Assembly: GCF_014649755.1 (NCBI RefSeq)
Contig: NZ_BMTQ01000003.1
Span: forward strand, 599,783 to 663,782
Source of the DNA: Streptomyces litmocidini
Lineage (GTDB): Bacteria; Actinomycetota; Actinomycetes; Streptomycetales; Streptomycetaceae
DNA length: 64,000 bases
Direction: 5' to 3'
The translations under genes were made by a program, and so were the position numbers. Shown in pieces: positions 50,006 through 58,631 of the stretch. The notes below the pieces were generated by a model. The model was given only the letters and a program-made list of their open reading frames with translations. It did no database searches and was not told the DNA's origin. Numbering within the stretch: the stretch's first letter is position 1; each line of letters starts with the position of its first letter.

Positions 50006-51265
50006 ATGTCGCCGAGCGGCATACGGCGCGGCGGCCCCCCTCTCACCGAGGTGGAGGCGGAGGACCTGCTGCGATGTATCTGCTTCAAGACGGGTCCGCC
50101 CCGCACGGTGGGGGTGGAGCTGGAGTGGCTCGTGCACGAGCTGCGGGACCCCCGGCTTCCCGTACGGCCGCCGAGGCTCGCGGCCGCGCTGGACACCGTA
50201 CGGGCGCTGCCCCTGGTGTCGGCCCTCACGTTCGAACCCGGCGGGCAACTGGAGCTCAGCTCGCGCCCGGCCGGCTCCCTCATGGAGTGCCTCGACTCGC
50301 TCGCCGCCGATCTGGTCGCGGTGCGGGCGGCGCTCGGGCGGCTCGGCCTGGCCCTCAGCGGTTACGGGGTGGACCCCTGGCACGCGCCGCGCGGCCGGGT
50401 CCTGCACGAGCCCCGGTACGACGCGATGGAGACCGCGCTCGCCCGGACCGGGCCCGCCGGGCGGGCGATGATGTGCGAGTCGGCCTCGGTGCAGGTCTGC
50501 CTCGACGCAGGCCTGGAGGAACCCGGTCCGCTCGGTTACCACCGGCGCTGGCGGCTCGCCCATCTGCTCGGCGCGGTCCTGGTGGCCGCCTTCGCCAACT
50601 CCCCGGTGCACGGCGGTCGCCGGACCGGCTGGCGTTCGACGCGGCAGGCGCTGTGGACGGAGCTCGACCCCCGGCGGGCACTCGCGCCGCCGCCGGACGG
50701 GGAGCCGCGTACGGAGTGGGCGGCGCACGTCCTGGACACCCCGGTGATGTGCGTGCGGGCCGAGGAGGGGCCGTGGGCGGTGCCGGAGGGCCTGACGTTC
50801 CGGGAGTGGCTGCGGACGGGCCTTCCCCGGCCGGCCGACGCCGACGACCTGCGCTATCACATGACGACCCTGTTCCCGCCGGTGCGGCCGCGCGGGCACC
50901 TGGAGCTGCGGATGATGGACGCACAGCCCGGCCCGGACGGCTGGATGGTGCCGGTGGCGGTGACGACGGCAGTCTTCGACGACCCGGAGGCGGCGGAGAC
51001 CGCGTACCGGGCGGTGAAGCCCCTCGCGGAGCTGGCGGGCCCGGGTCCCGCGCCGCGCAATCCGCTGTGGCTGGCGGCGGCCCGTGACGGTCTCGCCGAT
51101 CCCGAGCTGCACGCCGCCGCCCGCGCGGTGTTCTCCGCCGCCCTGGACGCGCTGCCCCGGATCGGGGCGAGCGAGGGGGTGCGGCGGGCGGTCGCCGCCT
51201 TCCACGAGCGGTACGTGATCCCCGGCGGCTGCCCGGCCGACGACCTCCAGGTGGTGACGTCATGA
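50006..51265 (+). CDS. egtA: Ergothioneine biosynthesis glutamate-cysteine ligase EgtA, 419 aa
   Basis: EgtA makes gamma-glutamyl-cysteine, the sulfur donor for ergothioneine. The GCS2-type glutamate-cysteine ligase fold is recognised from VGVELEWLVHELRDP near residue 35, QLELSSRPAGSL near 72, and HMTTLFPPVRPRGHLELRMMDAQ near 288-310. ATG 50006 has AGGAGGTG upstream. It opens the four-gene operon egtABCD; its end overlaps egtB by 4 bp. Confidence 0.95.
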   Translation: MSPSGIRRGGPPLTEVEAEDLLRCICFKTGPPRTVGVELEWLVHELRDPRLPVRPPRLAAALDTVRALPLVSALTFEPGGQLELSSRPAGSLMECLDSLAADLVAVRAALGRLGLALSGYGVDPWHAPRGRVLHEPRYDAMETALARTGPAGRAMMCESASVQVCLDAGLEEPGPLGYHRRWRLAHLLGAVLVAAFANSPVHGGRRTGWRSTRQALWTELDPRRALAPPPDGEPRTEWAAHVLDTPVMCVRAEEGPWAVPEGLTFREWLRTGLPRPADADDLRYHMTTLFPPVRPRGHLELRMMDAQPGPDGWMVPVAVTTAVFDDPEAAETAYRAVKPLAELAGPGPAPRNPLWLAAARDGLADPELHAAARAVFSAALDALPRIGASEGVRRAVAAFHERYVIPGGCPADDLQVVTS

Positions 51266-52587
51266 CCGCGACCGGGACGGGAGCCGGCCCCGAGGCCCTG
51301 CGGCGGCGGGCCCTGGAGGCCCTCACCACGGCGCGGGACCGTACCGCGCTCCTCACCTCCTGCGTGGAGGACGGCGAACTCACCGCGCAGCACTCGCCCT
51401 TGATGTCGCCGCTGGTCTGGGACCTGGCGCACATCGGCAACCAGGAGGAGCAGTGGCTCTGGCGGGCCGTCGCGGGGCGCGAGGCGCTGCGGCCCGAGAT
51501 CGACTCGCTGTACGACGCCTTCCAGCACCCGCGCGCCTCCCGTCCGTCGCTGCCGCTGCTCGCGCCCGGCGAGGCGCGGGCCTACGCCGCCGACGTACGG
51601 ATCCGGGTCCTCGACGTGCTGGAGAGCACCCCGCTGGAGGGGCGCCCGCTGGTGGACGCCGCTTTCGCGTTCGGGATGATCGCGCAGCACGAACAGCAGC
51701 ACGACGAGACGATGCTGATCACCCATCAGCTGCGGAGGGGTCCCGCCGCCCTGACCGCTCCCCCGCCGCCCGTCCTGCGTTCCGGGCCGCTGCCCGCCGA
51801 AGTCCTGGTGCCCGGGGGCCCCTTCACCATGGGAGCGTCGGACGAGCCGTGGGCCCTGGACAACGAACGGCCGGCGCACCCCCGTCTCGTCCCCGCCTTC
51901 CACATCGACACCACGCCCGTCACGAACGGCGCCTACCTCGCCTTCATGGCCGACGGCGGCTACACGGACCGGCGCTGGTGGCGGCCGGAGGGCTGGGCGC
52001 AGATCCGGGAGCACGGCATCACGGCCCCGCTGTTCTGGCGACAGGAGGGCGGACAGTGGCTGCGCCGCCGGTTCGGGGTGACGGAGCCGGTGCCCGAGGA
52101 GGAGCCGGTCCTGCACGTCAGCTGGTACGAGGCGGACGCCTACGCGCGCTGGGCGGGGCGACGGCTCCCGACCGAGGCGGAGTGGGAGAAGGCGGCCCGC
52201 CACGACCCGGTCACCGGACGCTCCCGCCGCTACCCGTGGGGCGACGCGGATCCGGGCCCGGAGCACGCGAACCTCGGGCAGCGGCACCTGCGGCCCGCGG
52301 CGGCCGGCAGCTACCCGGCGGGCGCCTCGCCCCTCGGCGTACGGCAGTTGATCGGTGACGTGTGGGAGTGGACCGCCAGCGACTTCCTGCCGTACCCGGG
52401 GTTCACGGCCTTCCCGTACAAGGAGTACTCGGAGGTGTTCTTCGGGCCCGAGCACAAGGTGCTGCGCGGCGGTTCGTTCGCGGTGGACCCGGTCGCCTGC
52501 CGGGGCACCTTCCGCAACTGGGACCTGCCGGTGCGGCGCCAGATCTTCTCCGGCTTCCGGACGGCGCGCAGCGCGGAGCTCGACTGA
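51262..52587 (+). CDS. egtB: Ergothioneine biosynthesis iron-dependent sulfoxide synthase EgtB, 441 aa
   Basis: EgtB joins gamma-glutamyl-cysteine to hercynine with oxygen. The N-terminal DinB-like domain supplies iron ligands: His in WDLAHIGNQEEQW near residue 54 and the HxxxH motif in AQHEQQHDETM near 140. The C-terminal FGE-sulfatase domain has LVPGGPFTMGASD, RRLPTEAEWEKAARHD, and GDVWEWTASDFLPYPGF near 370. Length is normal for the family. ATGA overlap with egtA and TGATG overlap with egtC show tight coupling. Confidence 0.96.
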   Translation: MTATGTGAGPEALRRRALEALTTARDRTALLTSCVEDGELTAQHSPLMSPLVWDLAHIGNQEEQWLWRAVAGREALRPEIDSLYDAFQHPRASRPSLPLLAPGEARAYAADVRIRVLDVLESTPLEGRPLVDAAFAFGMIAQHEQQHDETMLITHQLRRGPAALTAPPPPVLRSGPLPAEVLVPGGPFTMGASDEPWALDNERPAHPRLVPAFHIDTTPVTNGAYLAFMADGGYTDRRWWRPEGWAQIREHGITAPLFWRQEGGQWLRRRFGVTEPVPEEEPVLHVSWYEADAYARWAGRRLPTEAEWEKAARHDPVTGRSRRYPWGDADPGPEHANLGQRHLRPAAAGSYPAGASPLGVRQLIGDVWEWTASDFLPYPGFTAFPYKEYSEVFFGPEHKVLRGGSFAVDPVACRGTFRNWDLPVRRQIFSGFRTARSAELD

Positions 52588-53339
52588 TGTGCCGTCACGT
52601 CGCCTACCTGGGGGAGCCGGTGCCGCTGGGGGAGCTGCTCGTCCGGCCGCCGCACGCCCTGCTGCGCCAGTCCTGGGAACCCCGTACGCAGGACAGCGGG
52701 GTGGTGAACGCCGACGGGTTCGGCGTCGGCTGGTACGCCGAGGGGGACCCGGTGCCCGCGCGGTACCGGCGGACCGGACCGATCTGGGGCGACCCGTCCT
52801 TCGCCGACCTCGCCCGGGTGGTGCGCTCCGGGGCCTTCCTCGGGGCGGTCCGGGGGGCCACGCTCCCGGGCGCCGACGGGGAGGCCGCGGCGGCGCCGTT
52901 CGCCGCCGGGCCCTGGCTGTTCAGCCACAACGGCGCGGTCGACGGCTGGCCCGACTCCGTCACGGCGCTCGCCGGGACGCTGTCGGCCGGTGAGCTGCTG
53001 CGCCTGGAGGCGCGCACCGACTCGGCGCTGCTCTGGGCGCTCGTGCTGCACCGGCTGCGGGCCGGGGACGCGCCGGGGGCGGCGCTCGCCGACACCGTGC
53101 GGGAGGTCGCGGCGGTGTCGCCCTCCTCCCGGCTGAACCTGCTGCTCACCGACGGCGAGCGGATCGCCGCGACCGCCTGGCGCAACAGCCTCTGGTGCCT
53201 GTCGGCCCCCGACCGGGTGGCCGTGGCCTCCGAACCGTACGACGACGATCCGCGCTGGCGGGAGGTGCCGGAGCACACGCTCGTCACCGCCGGCCGCGCC
53301 GATGTCACCCTCACCCCGCTCAAGGAGCCTTCCGCGTGA
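52587..53339 (+). CDS. egtC: Ergothioneine biosynthesis amidohydrolase EgtC, 250 aa
   Basis: This is a class II glutamine amidotransferase-like hydrolase that removes the gamma-glutamyl group from the hercynyl sulfoxide. The N-terminus is MCRHVAYLGEPV with the catalytic Cys2, followed by NADGFGVGWYAEGDP near residue 44 and PWLFSHNGAVDGWP near 112. It starts in the egtB stop (TGATG) and ends overlapping egtD. Confidence 0.95.
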   Translation: MCRHVAYLGEPVPLGELLVRPPHALLRQSWEPRTQDSGVVNADGFGVGWYAEGDPVPARYRRTGPIWGDPSFADLARVVRSGAFLGAVRGATLPGADGEAAAAPFAAGPWLFSHNGAVDGWPDSVTALAGTLSAGELLRLEARTDSALLWALVLHRLRAGDAPGAALADTVREVAAVSPSSRLNLLLTDGERIAATAWRNSLWCLSAPDRVAVASEPYDDDPRWREVPEHTLVTAGRADVTLTPLKEPSA

Positions 53340-54316
53340 GCCCGTTCCAGCTGACCCGCACCCTCGCCCCGGACGCCGCCGGCGCCGACCTCCGTGCCGA
53401 CGTCCTGCACGGACTGACCCGCTCCCCCAAGGAGCTGCCGCCCAAGTGGTTCTACGACGCCCGGGGCAGCGAGCTCTTCGAGGAGATCACCCGACTGCCC
53501 GAGTACTACCCCACGCGCGCGGAGCGGGAGATCCTGGCCGCGCGGGCGCCGGAGATCGCCGCCGCGACGGGGGCGCGGACCCTGGTGGAGCTGGGTTCCG
53601 GTTCCTCCGAGAAGACGCGGTTCCTGATCGACGCGCTGCTGCCGGGACTGGACGCGTACGTGCCCGTGGACGTGAGCGAGTCCGCGCTGACCGGGGCGGC
53701 GGAGTCGCTGCTCGCGGACCGGCCGGAGCTGTCGGTGCACGCGCTCGTCGCCGACTTCACGCGGGGGCTCGCGCTGCCGGGGACGCCGGGGCCGCGCCTG
53801 GTGGCCTTCCTCGGGGGCACGATCGGCAATCTGCTGCCCGCCGAACGCGGTGCCTTCCTGCGTTCGGTCCGCTCCCTGCTCACGCCCGGCGACGCGCTGC
53901 TGCTCGGCACGGACCTGGTGAAGGACGAGGCGACGCTCGTGGCCGCCTACGACGACGGCGCCGGGGTGACGGCCGCGTTCAACAAGAACGTGCTGTCCGT
54001 GATCGACCGGGAGCTGGGCGCGGACGCCGATCCGGCCGCCTTCGACCACGTGGCGGTGTGGGACGCCGACCGGGAGTGGATCGAGATGCGGCTGCGGGCC
54101 CGCCGCGCGCTGACCGTGAAGATCCCGGAGCTGGATCTCGTGGTGCCGTTCGCGGCGGGCGAGGAGATGCGGACGGAGGTGTCGGCGAAGTTCCGTCAGG
54201 CGGGCGTACGGGAGGAGCTGGCGGCGGCGGACCTCGAACTGGCCCGCTGGTGGACGGACGACGAGGGCAGGTTCGCGCTGTCCCTGGCCACGGTCGGCCG
54301 AGGGGCGGTCGGCTGA
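53336..54316 (+). CDS. egtD: L-histidine N-alpha-methyltransferase EgtD, 326 aa
   Basis: EgtD makes hercynine from histidine with S-adenosylmethionine. The signature PKWFYDARGSELFEEITRLPEYYPTRAE is near residue 38-65, the SAM-binding motif LVELGSGSSEKTRFLIDAL near 85, and FLGGTIGNLLPAERGAFL near 155. GTG 53336 overlaps the egtC stop and has AAGGAG upstream. No egtE-type PLP lyase is next to it, so the last step must be encoded elsewhere or be non-enzymatic. The convergent acyltransferase frame overlaps its last 121 bp. Confidence 0.96.
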   Translation: MSPFQLTRTLAPDAAGADLRADVLHGLTRSPKELPPKWFYDARGSELFEEITRLPEYYPTRAEREILAARAPEIAAATGARTLVELGSGSSEKTRFLIDALLPGLDAYVPVDVSESALTGAAESLLADRPELSVHALVADFTRGLALPGTPGPRLVAFLGGTIGNLLPAERGAFLRSVRSLLTPGDALLLGTDLVKDEATLVAAYDDGAGVTAAFNKNVLSVIDRELGADADPAAFDHVAVWDADREWIEMRLRARRALTVKIPELDLVVPFAAGEEMRTEVSAKFRQAGVREELAAADLELARWWTDDEGRFALSLATVGRGAVG

Positions 54317-55224
54317 GGGACGAGCGGCTGGACGGCGGGCGGCTGGGGTACGAGCGGCTGGACGGCGGACGGCTGGGCCGTGGCCGGTACCGCCGGCGGG
54401 GTGAGGGGCGGCCGGGCGACGGCTCGTTGGGCCGCGGCGGCCAGGGCGCGGCGGTCTGGACACTCGGTACTGGATATCGGATCCAGTATTCGGATGCGGG
54501 CGACGATCCGCCGCGCGGTGACGACCCGCCACAACGACGCCCCCAGCGGATCGTCCCCGACGTACGCGGCGGCCCCCGTCGGCCGGTAGTCGATCCGTAC
54601 CGGCAGCACGGCGCAGCCGCTGTCCAGGGCGGCCTGGAACGCGGCCGGGCGGAAACGCCCCCGGGCCCGCCCGCACCAGGTCGACCCCTCGGGGAAGACG
54701 ACCACCCGGCCCCCGCCGGCGAGCACCGCGGCCATGGCCCGGACGGTGCCGGGCAGGGCCCTGAGCCGGTCGCGGTCGATGAAGAGGGTGCCGCCGAGCG
54801 CGGCGAGCGGACCGAGGACGGGCCAGCGGCGGACCTCCGTCTTGGCCACCATCCGCCCGGGCAGCACGGCCGCCAGGAGGGGGACGTCCAGCCAGGAGAC
54901 GTGGTTGGCGACGACGAGGAGCGGGCCCGTCACCGCGCCGGCCGTCCCCTCGTACCGCGTACGCACCCCGAAGGCGCGGACCACCGCTCGCGTCCAGCCC
55001 CGCACGAGGGCGAGCCGGGCGGCGGCCGGGAGCAGCCCCGCCGCCGGGGCGAGCAGGACGCCGAGGAGGACGGCGCCGGTCCCGGCGGTCAGCCGGGCCA
55101 CGGCGAGGACCGCGCCGGCCCGCTCCTCCGGCCCGCCGGGTCCGGCGACGGGGTGGGCCGCGCAGTGACCCGGGGTGCAGGGCGCCGTGGGGAGCCACGG
55201 CGGGAGGGCCGTGGACCCGTTCAC
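54196..55224 (-). CDS. 1-acyl-glycerol-3-phosphate acyltransferase-like (PlsC/OlsA type), 342 aa
   Basis: The acyltransferase motifs are VVANHVSWLDVPLLAAVLPG (HxxxxD) near residue 95 and VVVFPEGSTWCGRARGRF near 165. A hydrophobic N-terminal region precedes them. It starts GTG 55224, overlapping the stop of the OlsB-like gene, so both steps of ornithine-lipid synthesis are probably coupled: OlsB makes lyso-ornithine lipid and this enzyme adds the second acyl chain. The last roughly 70 residues (with a repeated VQPLVPQP) are encoded antisense to egtD and by a tandem repeat, and are probably a non-essential extension. Confidence 0.87.
   Translation of the reverse strand: MNGSTALPPWLPTAPCTPGHCAAHPVAGPGGPEERAGAVLAVARLTAGTGAVLLGVLLAPAAGLLPAAARLALVRGWTRAVVRAFGVRTRYEGTAGAVTGPLLVVANHVSWLDVPLLAAVLPGRMVAKTEVRRWPVLGPLAALGGTLFIDRDRLRALPGTVRAMAAVLAGGGRVVVFPEGSTWCGRARGRFRPAAFQAALDSGCAVLPVRIDYRPTGAAAYVGDDPLGASLWRVVTARRIVARIRILDPISSTECPDRRALAAAAQRAVARPPLTPPAVPATAQPSAVQPLVPQPPAVQPLVPQPTAPRPTVARDSANLPSSSVHQRASSRSAAASSSRTPA
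54321..54380. repeat. Two tandem 30-bp repeats just after egtD
   Basis: Two 30-bp units beginning CGAGCGGCTGGACGGCG differ at a few positions. They encode the repeated VQPLVPQP in the tail of the convergent acyltransferase. Confidence 0.8.
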
Positions 55225-56015
55225 CGCGCCGGGACGAGCGACAGGAAGTGGTCGAGGTAGCGCGGGTTGGTGCGGCGCAACGAGAGCAGCACGTAGAGGT
55301 CGGCGACGCCGAAGTCGGGGTCGTGCGCGGGGGCGCCGCAGACCCAGGCACCGAGCCGCAGGTAGCCGCGGAGCAGCGGCGGGAGTGCGACGCGGCCCTC
55401 GGGGCGGGCGATGCCGTCGGGGCTCCACAGCTTGTGCGGGGTGACCCAGTACTCCTCGGGGGCGAGGTGCTTGGCCCTGACGGTGTCCCAGGTGGCGGCG
55501 GCGAGGGTGCCGCCGTCGGCGAGCGGGATCGAGCAGCAGCCGGCGAGCCAGTCGTGGCCGGTGCGGGTCATGTAGCGGGCGAGACCGCCCCAGATGAGGG
55601 CGATCACGGCGCCGTTGCGGTGGGCGGGGTGGACGCAGGAGCGGCCGACCTCCACCAGGTCGTGCCGGACGGGGGCGAGCCTGGTGAGGTCGAACTCGCT
55701 CTCGGAGTAGAGGCGCCCGGCGACGGCGGCCCGGTCGGGCGGCAGGATCCGGTAGGTGCCGACGACCTCGCCGGTGCTCCCCTCCCGCACCAGGAGGTGG
55801 TCGCAGTACGCGTCGAAGGCGTCGGTGTCGAGGCCGGGCTCGGGGCCGTCGAGCCGGGCGCCCAGCTCGCCGGCGAAGACCTGGTGGCGCAGCCGCTGGG
55901 CGGCCCGGACGTCCTCCTGGTCCCGGGCGAGGCCGACGACGTACCGGGGCGTGGGCTGCTCGGCCGGGGCCAGGGGCTGTGCGGGGACGGCGAGCGTGGG
56001 CGTCGGTGCGGACAT
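55221..56015 (-). CDS. L-ornithine N-alpha-acyltransferase-like (OlsB, GNAT-related), 264 aa
   Basis: The protein matches OlsB-type acyltransferases: YVVGLARDQEDVRAAQRLRHQVFAGELG near residue 25, GTYRILPPD near 87, VEVGRSCVHPAHRNGAVIALIWGGLARYM near 120-150, and a DPDFGVADLYVLL C-terminal block. ATG 56015 has GGAGGAA upstream. With the overlapping PlsC-like gene it would make ornithine lipids, phosphorus-free membrane lipids. An alternative is acylation of another amino acid. Confidence 0.88.
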   Translation of the reverse strand: MSAPTPTLAVPAQPLAPAEQPTPRYVVGLARDQEDVRAAQRLRHQVFAGELGARLDGPEPGLDTDAFDAYCDHLLVREGSTGEVVGTYRILPPDRAAVAGRLYSESEFDLTRLAPVRHDLVEVGRSCVHPAHRNGAVIALIWGGLARYMTRTGHDWLAGCCSIPLADGGTLAAATWDTVRAKHLAPEEYWVTPHKLWSPDGIARPEGRVALPPLLRGYLRLGAWVCGAPAHDPDFGVADLYVLLSLRRTNPRYLDHFLSLVPAR

Positions 56016-56154
56016 GGCGGGTTCCTCCGGCGGGACGGAAGGGGAAGGGGCGGGACCGGGCCGCGTGAGCGGTGGCCCGGCTCCTCGTTTCTTCCGTCAC
56101 CGGCTGGATTCGACATGACCGTCCGGGGGCTCGCGGATGTGCGAACGCTGAATG

Positions 56155-57405
56155 CTATTCGGCGAGGGTGTCCGTGATCGCGGCCGAGGCCTCCTTCGCC
56201 GCCTTGACGGGATCCTCGCCCTGGAGGACGGCCGTCATGTACGGCTTGATGGGGTTGTCGGCCTCGACGTCCGCCCACTGCGGGGAGTTGGGGGTGGCCC
56301 GGCCGCGTGCGGCGCCCTTCGCCATGGCGGCGGTGGCCTCCTGCCCGGCGACGACGGAGGCGAGGCTCTTCTTGTTGGGCACGTAGCCCATGGCGCGGGC
56401 GAGTTCGGACTGCCACTTCTCGCCGGCGAGGGCCTTGACGACGTCGAGGGCGGCACCGCGCTGGGGGGCGTTCTCCGGGATGATGAGGTCGGAGCCGCCG
56501 GTGAAGACGGCGCAGGGCCGGTCGGCCTCCTTGCCGGGTATCGGGAAGTAGCCGAGCTTGTCCTTGAGGCCCGGGTCGGCCTTGAGGATGGCGGCGACGG
56601 CGCTGGGCGTGGCGATGAGCTGGGCGACGTCGCCCCCGGCGAAGACGTCGGCCTGCGGCGGGGTCTGCTCGTCGGCGTCCTTCGGGCCGGATCCCAGGGC
56701 CTGGAGCTTCTTGTAGAAGGCCATGCCCCGCTGGGCGCCCGGGCCGTCGAGCGCGCCGGTCCACTGGCCGCCCCTGTCGACGGCGAGTTCGCCGCCCTCG
56801 TCCCAGATGAAGCCGGCGAGGGTGTACCAGTCCTGTCCGGCGAGGTAGATGCCCTGGGTGCCGTTCTTGTTGAGCTTCTCGGTGTCGTCGAGCCACTCGG
56901 CCCGGGTGGCCGGGGGCTTGTCGATGCCCGCGTCCTCGAACAGGTCCTTGTTGTAGATGACGATGCGGTTGGCCGCGTACCAGGGGATGCCGTACTGGGA
57001 TCCGGCGATGCTGCCGGGTTCGGCGAGGCCGGGCAGCCAGTCCTCGCGGCCGAGGTCGCGGACCGACTCCAGGGTGAGGTCGAAGAGCTTGTCGGTGTCG
57101 GCGTACTGGGCGACCTGGGTGTTGCCGACCTCGATGACGTCGGGGCCGCCGGAGCCCTGGATCGCCTCGGTGACCTTCTTCCCGATGCCGGTCCACTCCT
57201 GGATCGTGAACTCGAGCTCGACGCCTTCGTGCTCCTGCTCGTACGCCTCGGTGAAGCGCTTCAGGAAGTCCTCGCTGACGCTGTCCCGCATGAGCCAGAC
57301 GTTCACGGTCCTCGTCCCGTCGTCGCCGCCCGGCAGCATCCCGCAGCCGGCGAGGACGAGCGCGGTGGCGGCTGCCAGGGGACAGGCGAGATGGCGGTTC
57401 TTCAC
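56155..57405 (-). CDS. Extracellular sugar-binding lipoprotein of an ABC transporter (DasA-like), 416 aa
   Basis: A lipoprotein signal ends in LVLAGCG near residue 20. The mature part is a family 1 solute-binding protein: VNVWLMRDSVSEDFLKRF, GPDVIEVGNTQVAQYADT, YGIPWYAANRIVIYNKDLFEDAGI and a conserved C-terminal end. The pattern resembles chitobiose-binding DasA/NgcE-type proteins of Streptomyces. I chose GTG 57405 with AGAAGG 8 bases upstream; GTG 57414 is in frame 9 bp earlier. No permease genes lie beside it, so it is an orphan binding protein. A DasR-like operator sits in its promoter. Confidence 0.87.
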   Translation of the reverse strand: MKNRHLACPLAAATALVLAGCGMLPGGDDGTRTVNVWLMRDSVSEDFLKRFTEAYEQEHEGVELEFTIQEWTGIGKKVTEAIQGSGGPDVIEVGNTQVAQYADTDKLFDLTLESVRDLGREDWLPGLAEPGSIAGSQYGIPWYAANRIVIYNKDLFEDAGIDKPPATRAEWLDDTEKLNKNGTQGIYLAGQDWYTLAGFIWDEGGELAVDRGGQWTGALDGPGAQRGMAFYKKLQALGSGPKDADEQTPPQADVFAGGDVAQLIATPSAVAAILKADPGLKDKLGYFPIPGKEADRPCAVFTGGSDLIIPENAPQRGAALDVVKALAGEKWQSELARAMGYVPNKKSLASVVAGQEATAAMAKGAARGRATPNSPQWADVEADNPIKPYMTAVLQGEDPVKAAKEASAAITDTLAE

Positions 57406-57507
57406 GTGGGTCACCTTCTGCTCAGGTTCAGCACGGGGTCGTGCGCATGGGGGGCTGACCCGGCATGGGGGGACCGAACGGGGTGTTCGCGCGGGTATGT
57501 GGCCTGG

Positions 57508-57536
57508 ATTCTGGTCTGGACCAACGGGATGGTCAA
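57508..57536 (-). promoter_or_regulatory. Promoter of the sugar-binding lipoprotein gene
   Basis: On the minus strand TTGACC (57536-57531) and CAGAAT (57513-57508) are 17 bp apart, a standard housekeeping-type spacing. The start would be near 57501, giving a leader of about 95 nt. Confidence 0.55.
57510..57525. promoter_or_regulatory. DasR-like operator (dre)
   Basis: The sequence CTGGTCTGGACCA matches the core of the dre consensus ACTGGTCTAGACCAGT, with a TG centre instead of TA and changed ends. It overlaps the spacer and -10 of the promoter above, a position expected for repression by DasR, the GlcNAc-responsive GntR regulator of Streptomyces. Confidence 0.6.
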
Positions 57537-57685
57537 GTCCTTGACGACTTCGTCGCGCACCCGGGCGGACGATCCGCTCCCTCGCCCTCGGTGGTTACTC
57601 GTGGGTCTCCCGGCCGTCGTCGTGTCGCGCGCCGACGCGCCCTGGGGCACCGTGGAGGGACCGCACCGAGAGGAGTTCGGCCCCC

Positions 57686-57910
57686 ATGTCGAATCACACC
57701 TACCGCGTCACCGAGATCGTCGGCACCTCCACCGAAGGCGTCGACGAGGCCATCCGCAACGGCATCAACCGCGCCTCGCAGACCCTGCGGGGACTCGACT
57801 GGTTCGAGGTCACGCAGGTGCGCGGCCACATCGTCGACGGCGCGATCGAGCACTACCAGGTCGGGCTGAAGGTCGGCTTCCGCCTGGAGGACGGGGAGAC
57901 GCTGTCCTGA
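57686..57910 (+). CDS. Dodecin family protein, 74 aa
   Basis: A small flavin-storage protein that forms hollow dodecamers. The sequence SNHTYRVTEIVGTSTEGVDEAIRNGINRAS, with LRGLDWFEVTQVRGHI (flavin-stacking Trp) and HYQVGLKVGFRLED, covers the whole fold at standard length. ATG 57686 has GAGAGGAG upstream. Confidence 0.94.
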   Translation: MSNHTYRVTEIVGTSTEGVDEAIRNGINRASQTLRGLDWFEVTQVRGHIVDGAIEHYQVGLKVGFRLEDGETLS

Positions 57911-58004
57911 CGTCCGCCCGGCCGGGCGGACGACCCGTCGTCCCGGCCTCCGGGCGGCCCGGCCGAGGACGCACCGCCCCGGCCCTCCGGGCGGCCGGTG
58001 CCCC

Positions 58005-58067
58005 GGGCCGGGTCCGGCCGCTTCCGGCCCGGGTCCGCCCGTTCCCGGCCCGGATCCGACCGCTCCC
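58005..58067. repeat. Three tandem 21-bp repeats
   Basis: Three imperfect units of the type GGCCCGGGTCCGCCCGTTCCC lie in the non-coding stretch between dodecin and the HAD gene (57911-58142). Confidence 0.75.
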
Positions 58068-58142
58068 GGGCCGGACCCCGGGGCCCGGCCGGTGCCCCGC
58101 CCGGGCCCGGCCACGTACGGGCGGCCCCGGCCGCTCAGGTGC

Positions 58143-58631
58143 TCAGGTGCGGCCCTCCTTCTCCTGAGCCTCCCTCAGCGCCTCGGAGGGCTCCGCCCAG
58201 CGGGCCCGTACGACACGGAAGCCCGCCGCCTCCGCCGCGTCGCACACCGCCGGATCGTCGTCGACCAGCACCCTGACCGTGCGGTCGGCGGCGAGACGGC
58301 GCAGGATCTCCACCTTGGTCACCCTGGCCGGCCGGAAGTCGCGGTTGCGCCGCATGTGGACGGGCCCCTCCGGCAGGCCCTGCCCGGCCAGCCACTCCGA
58401 GGTCGCGCGACGGCAGCGCTCGGGCCGCCCGGTGAGGTAGACCACCTCGCACTCCCCGGCCGCCTCCAGACACAGCGCGACGCCCTCCTCCAGCGGCGGG
58501 TCGTCGGGCGCCGCCGCGAAGAAGCCCTCCCAGTCCTTGGGCCTGCGCTCCAGGAAGTGCTGGCGGTGCGCGGTCGCGGCGAGGGTGTTGTCGAGGTCGA
58601 AGACGGCCAGGGGCCTGTTGTCCGATGTCAC
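58143..58631 (-). CDS. HAD-superfamily phosphatase (polynucleotide kinase 3'-phosphatase-like), 162 aa
   Basis: The catalytic HAD motif is LAVFDLDNTLAATAHRQHFL near residue 8, with motif II in VVYLTGRPERCRRATSEWL near 62 and motif III/IV VRVLVDDDPAVCDAAEAAG near 118. The layout with HMRRNRDFRPARVTKVEIL resembles the small PNK-type phosphatase domains annotated as phosphatase domain-containing proteins in Streptomyces. GTG 58631 is chosen as the first start before the fold. The ribosome-binding site is weak. Confidence 0.85.
   Translation of the reverse strand: MTSDNRPLAVFDLDNTLAATAHRQHFLERRPKDWEGFFAAAPDDPPLEEGVALCLEAAGECEVVYLTGRPERCRRATSEWLAGQGLPEGPVHMRRNRDFRPARVTKVEILRRLAADRTVRVLVDDDPAVCDAAEAAGFRVVRARWAEPSEALREAQEKEGRT

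Noticed and set aside
54321..54380. 30-bp repeats considered as CRISPR
   Set aside because: Contiguous duplication without spacers; explained as tandem repeat in the acyltransferase tail.
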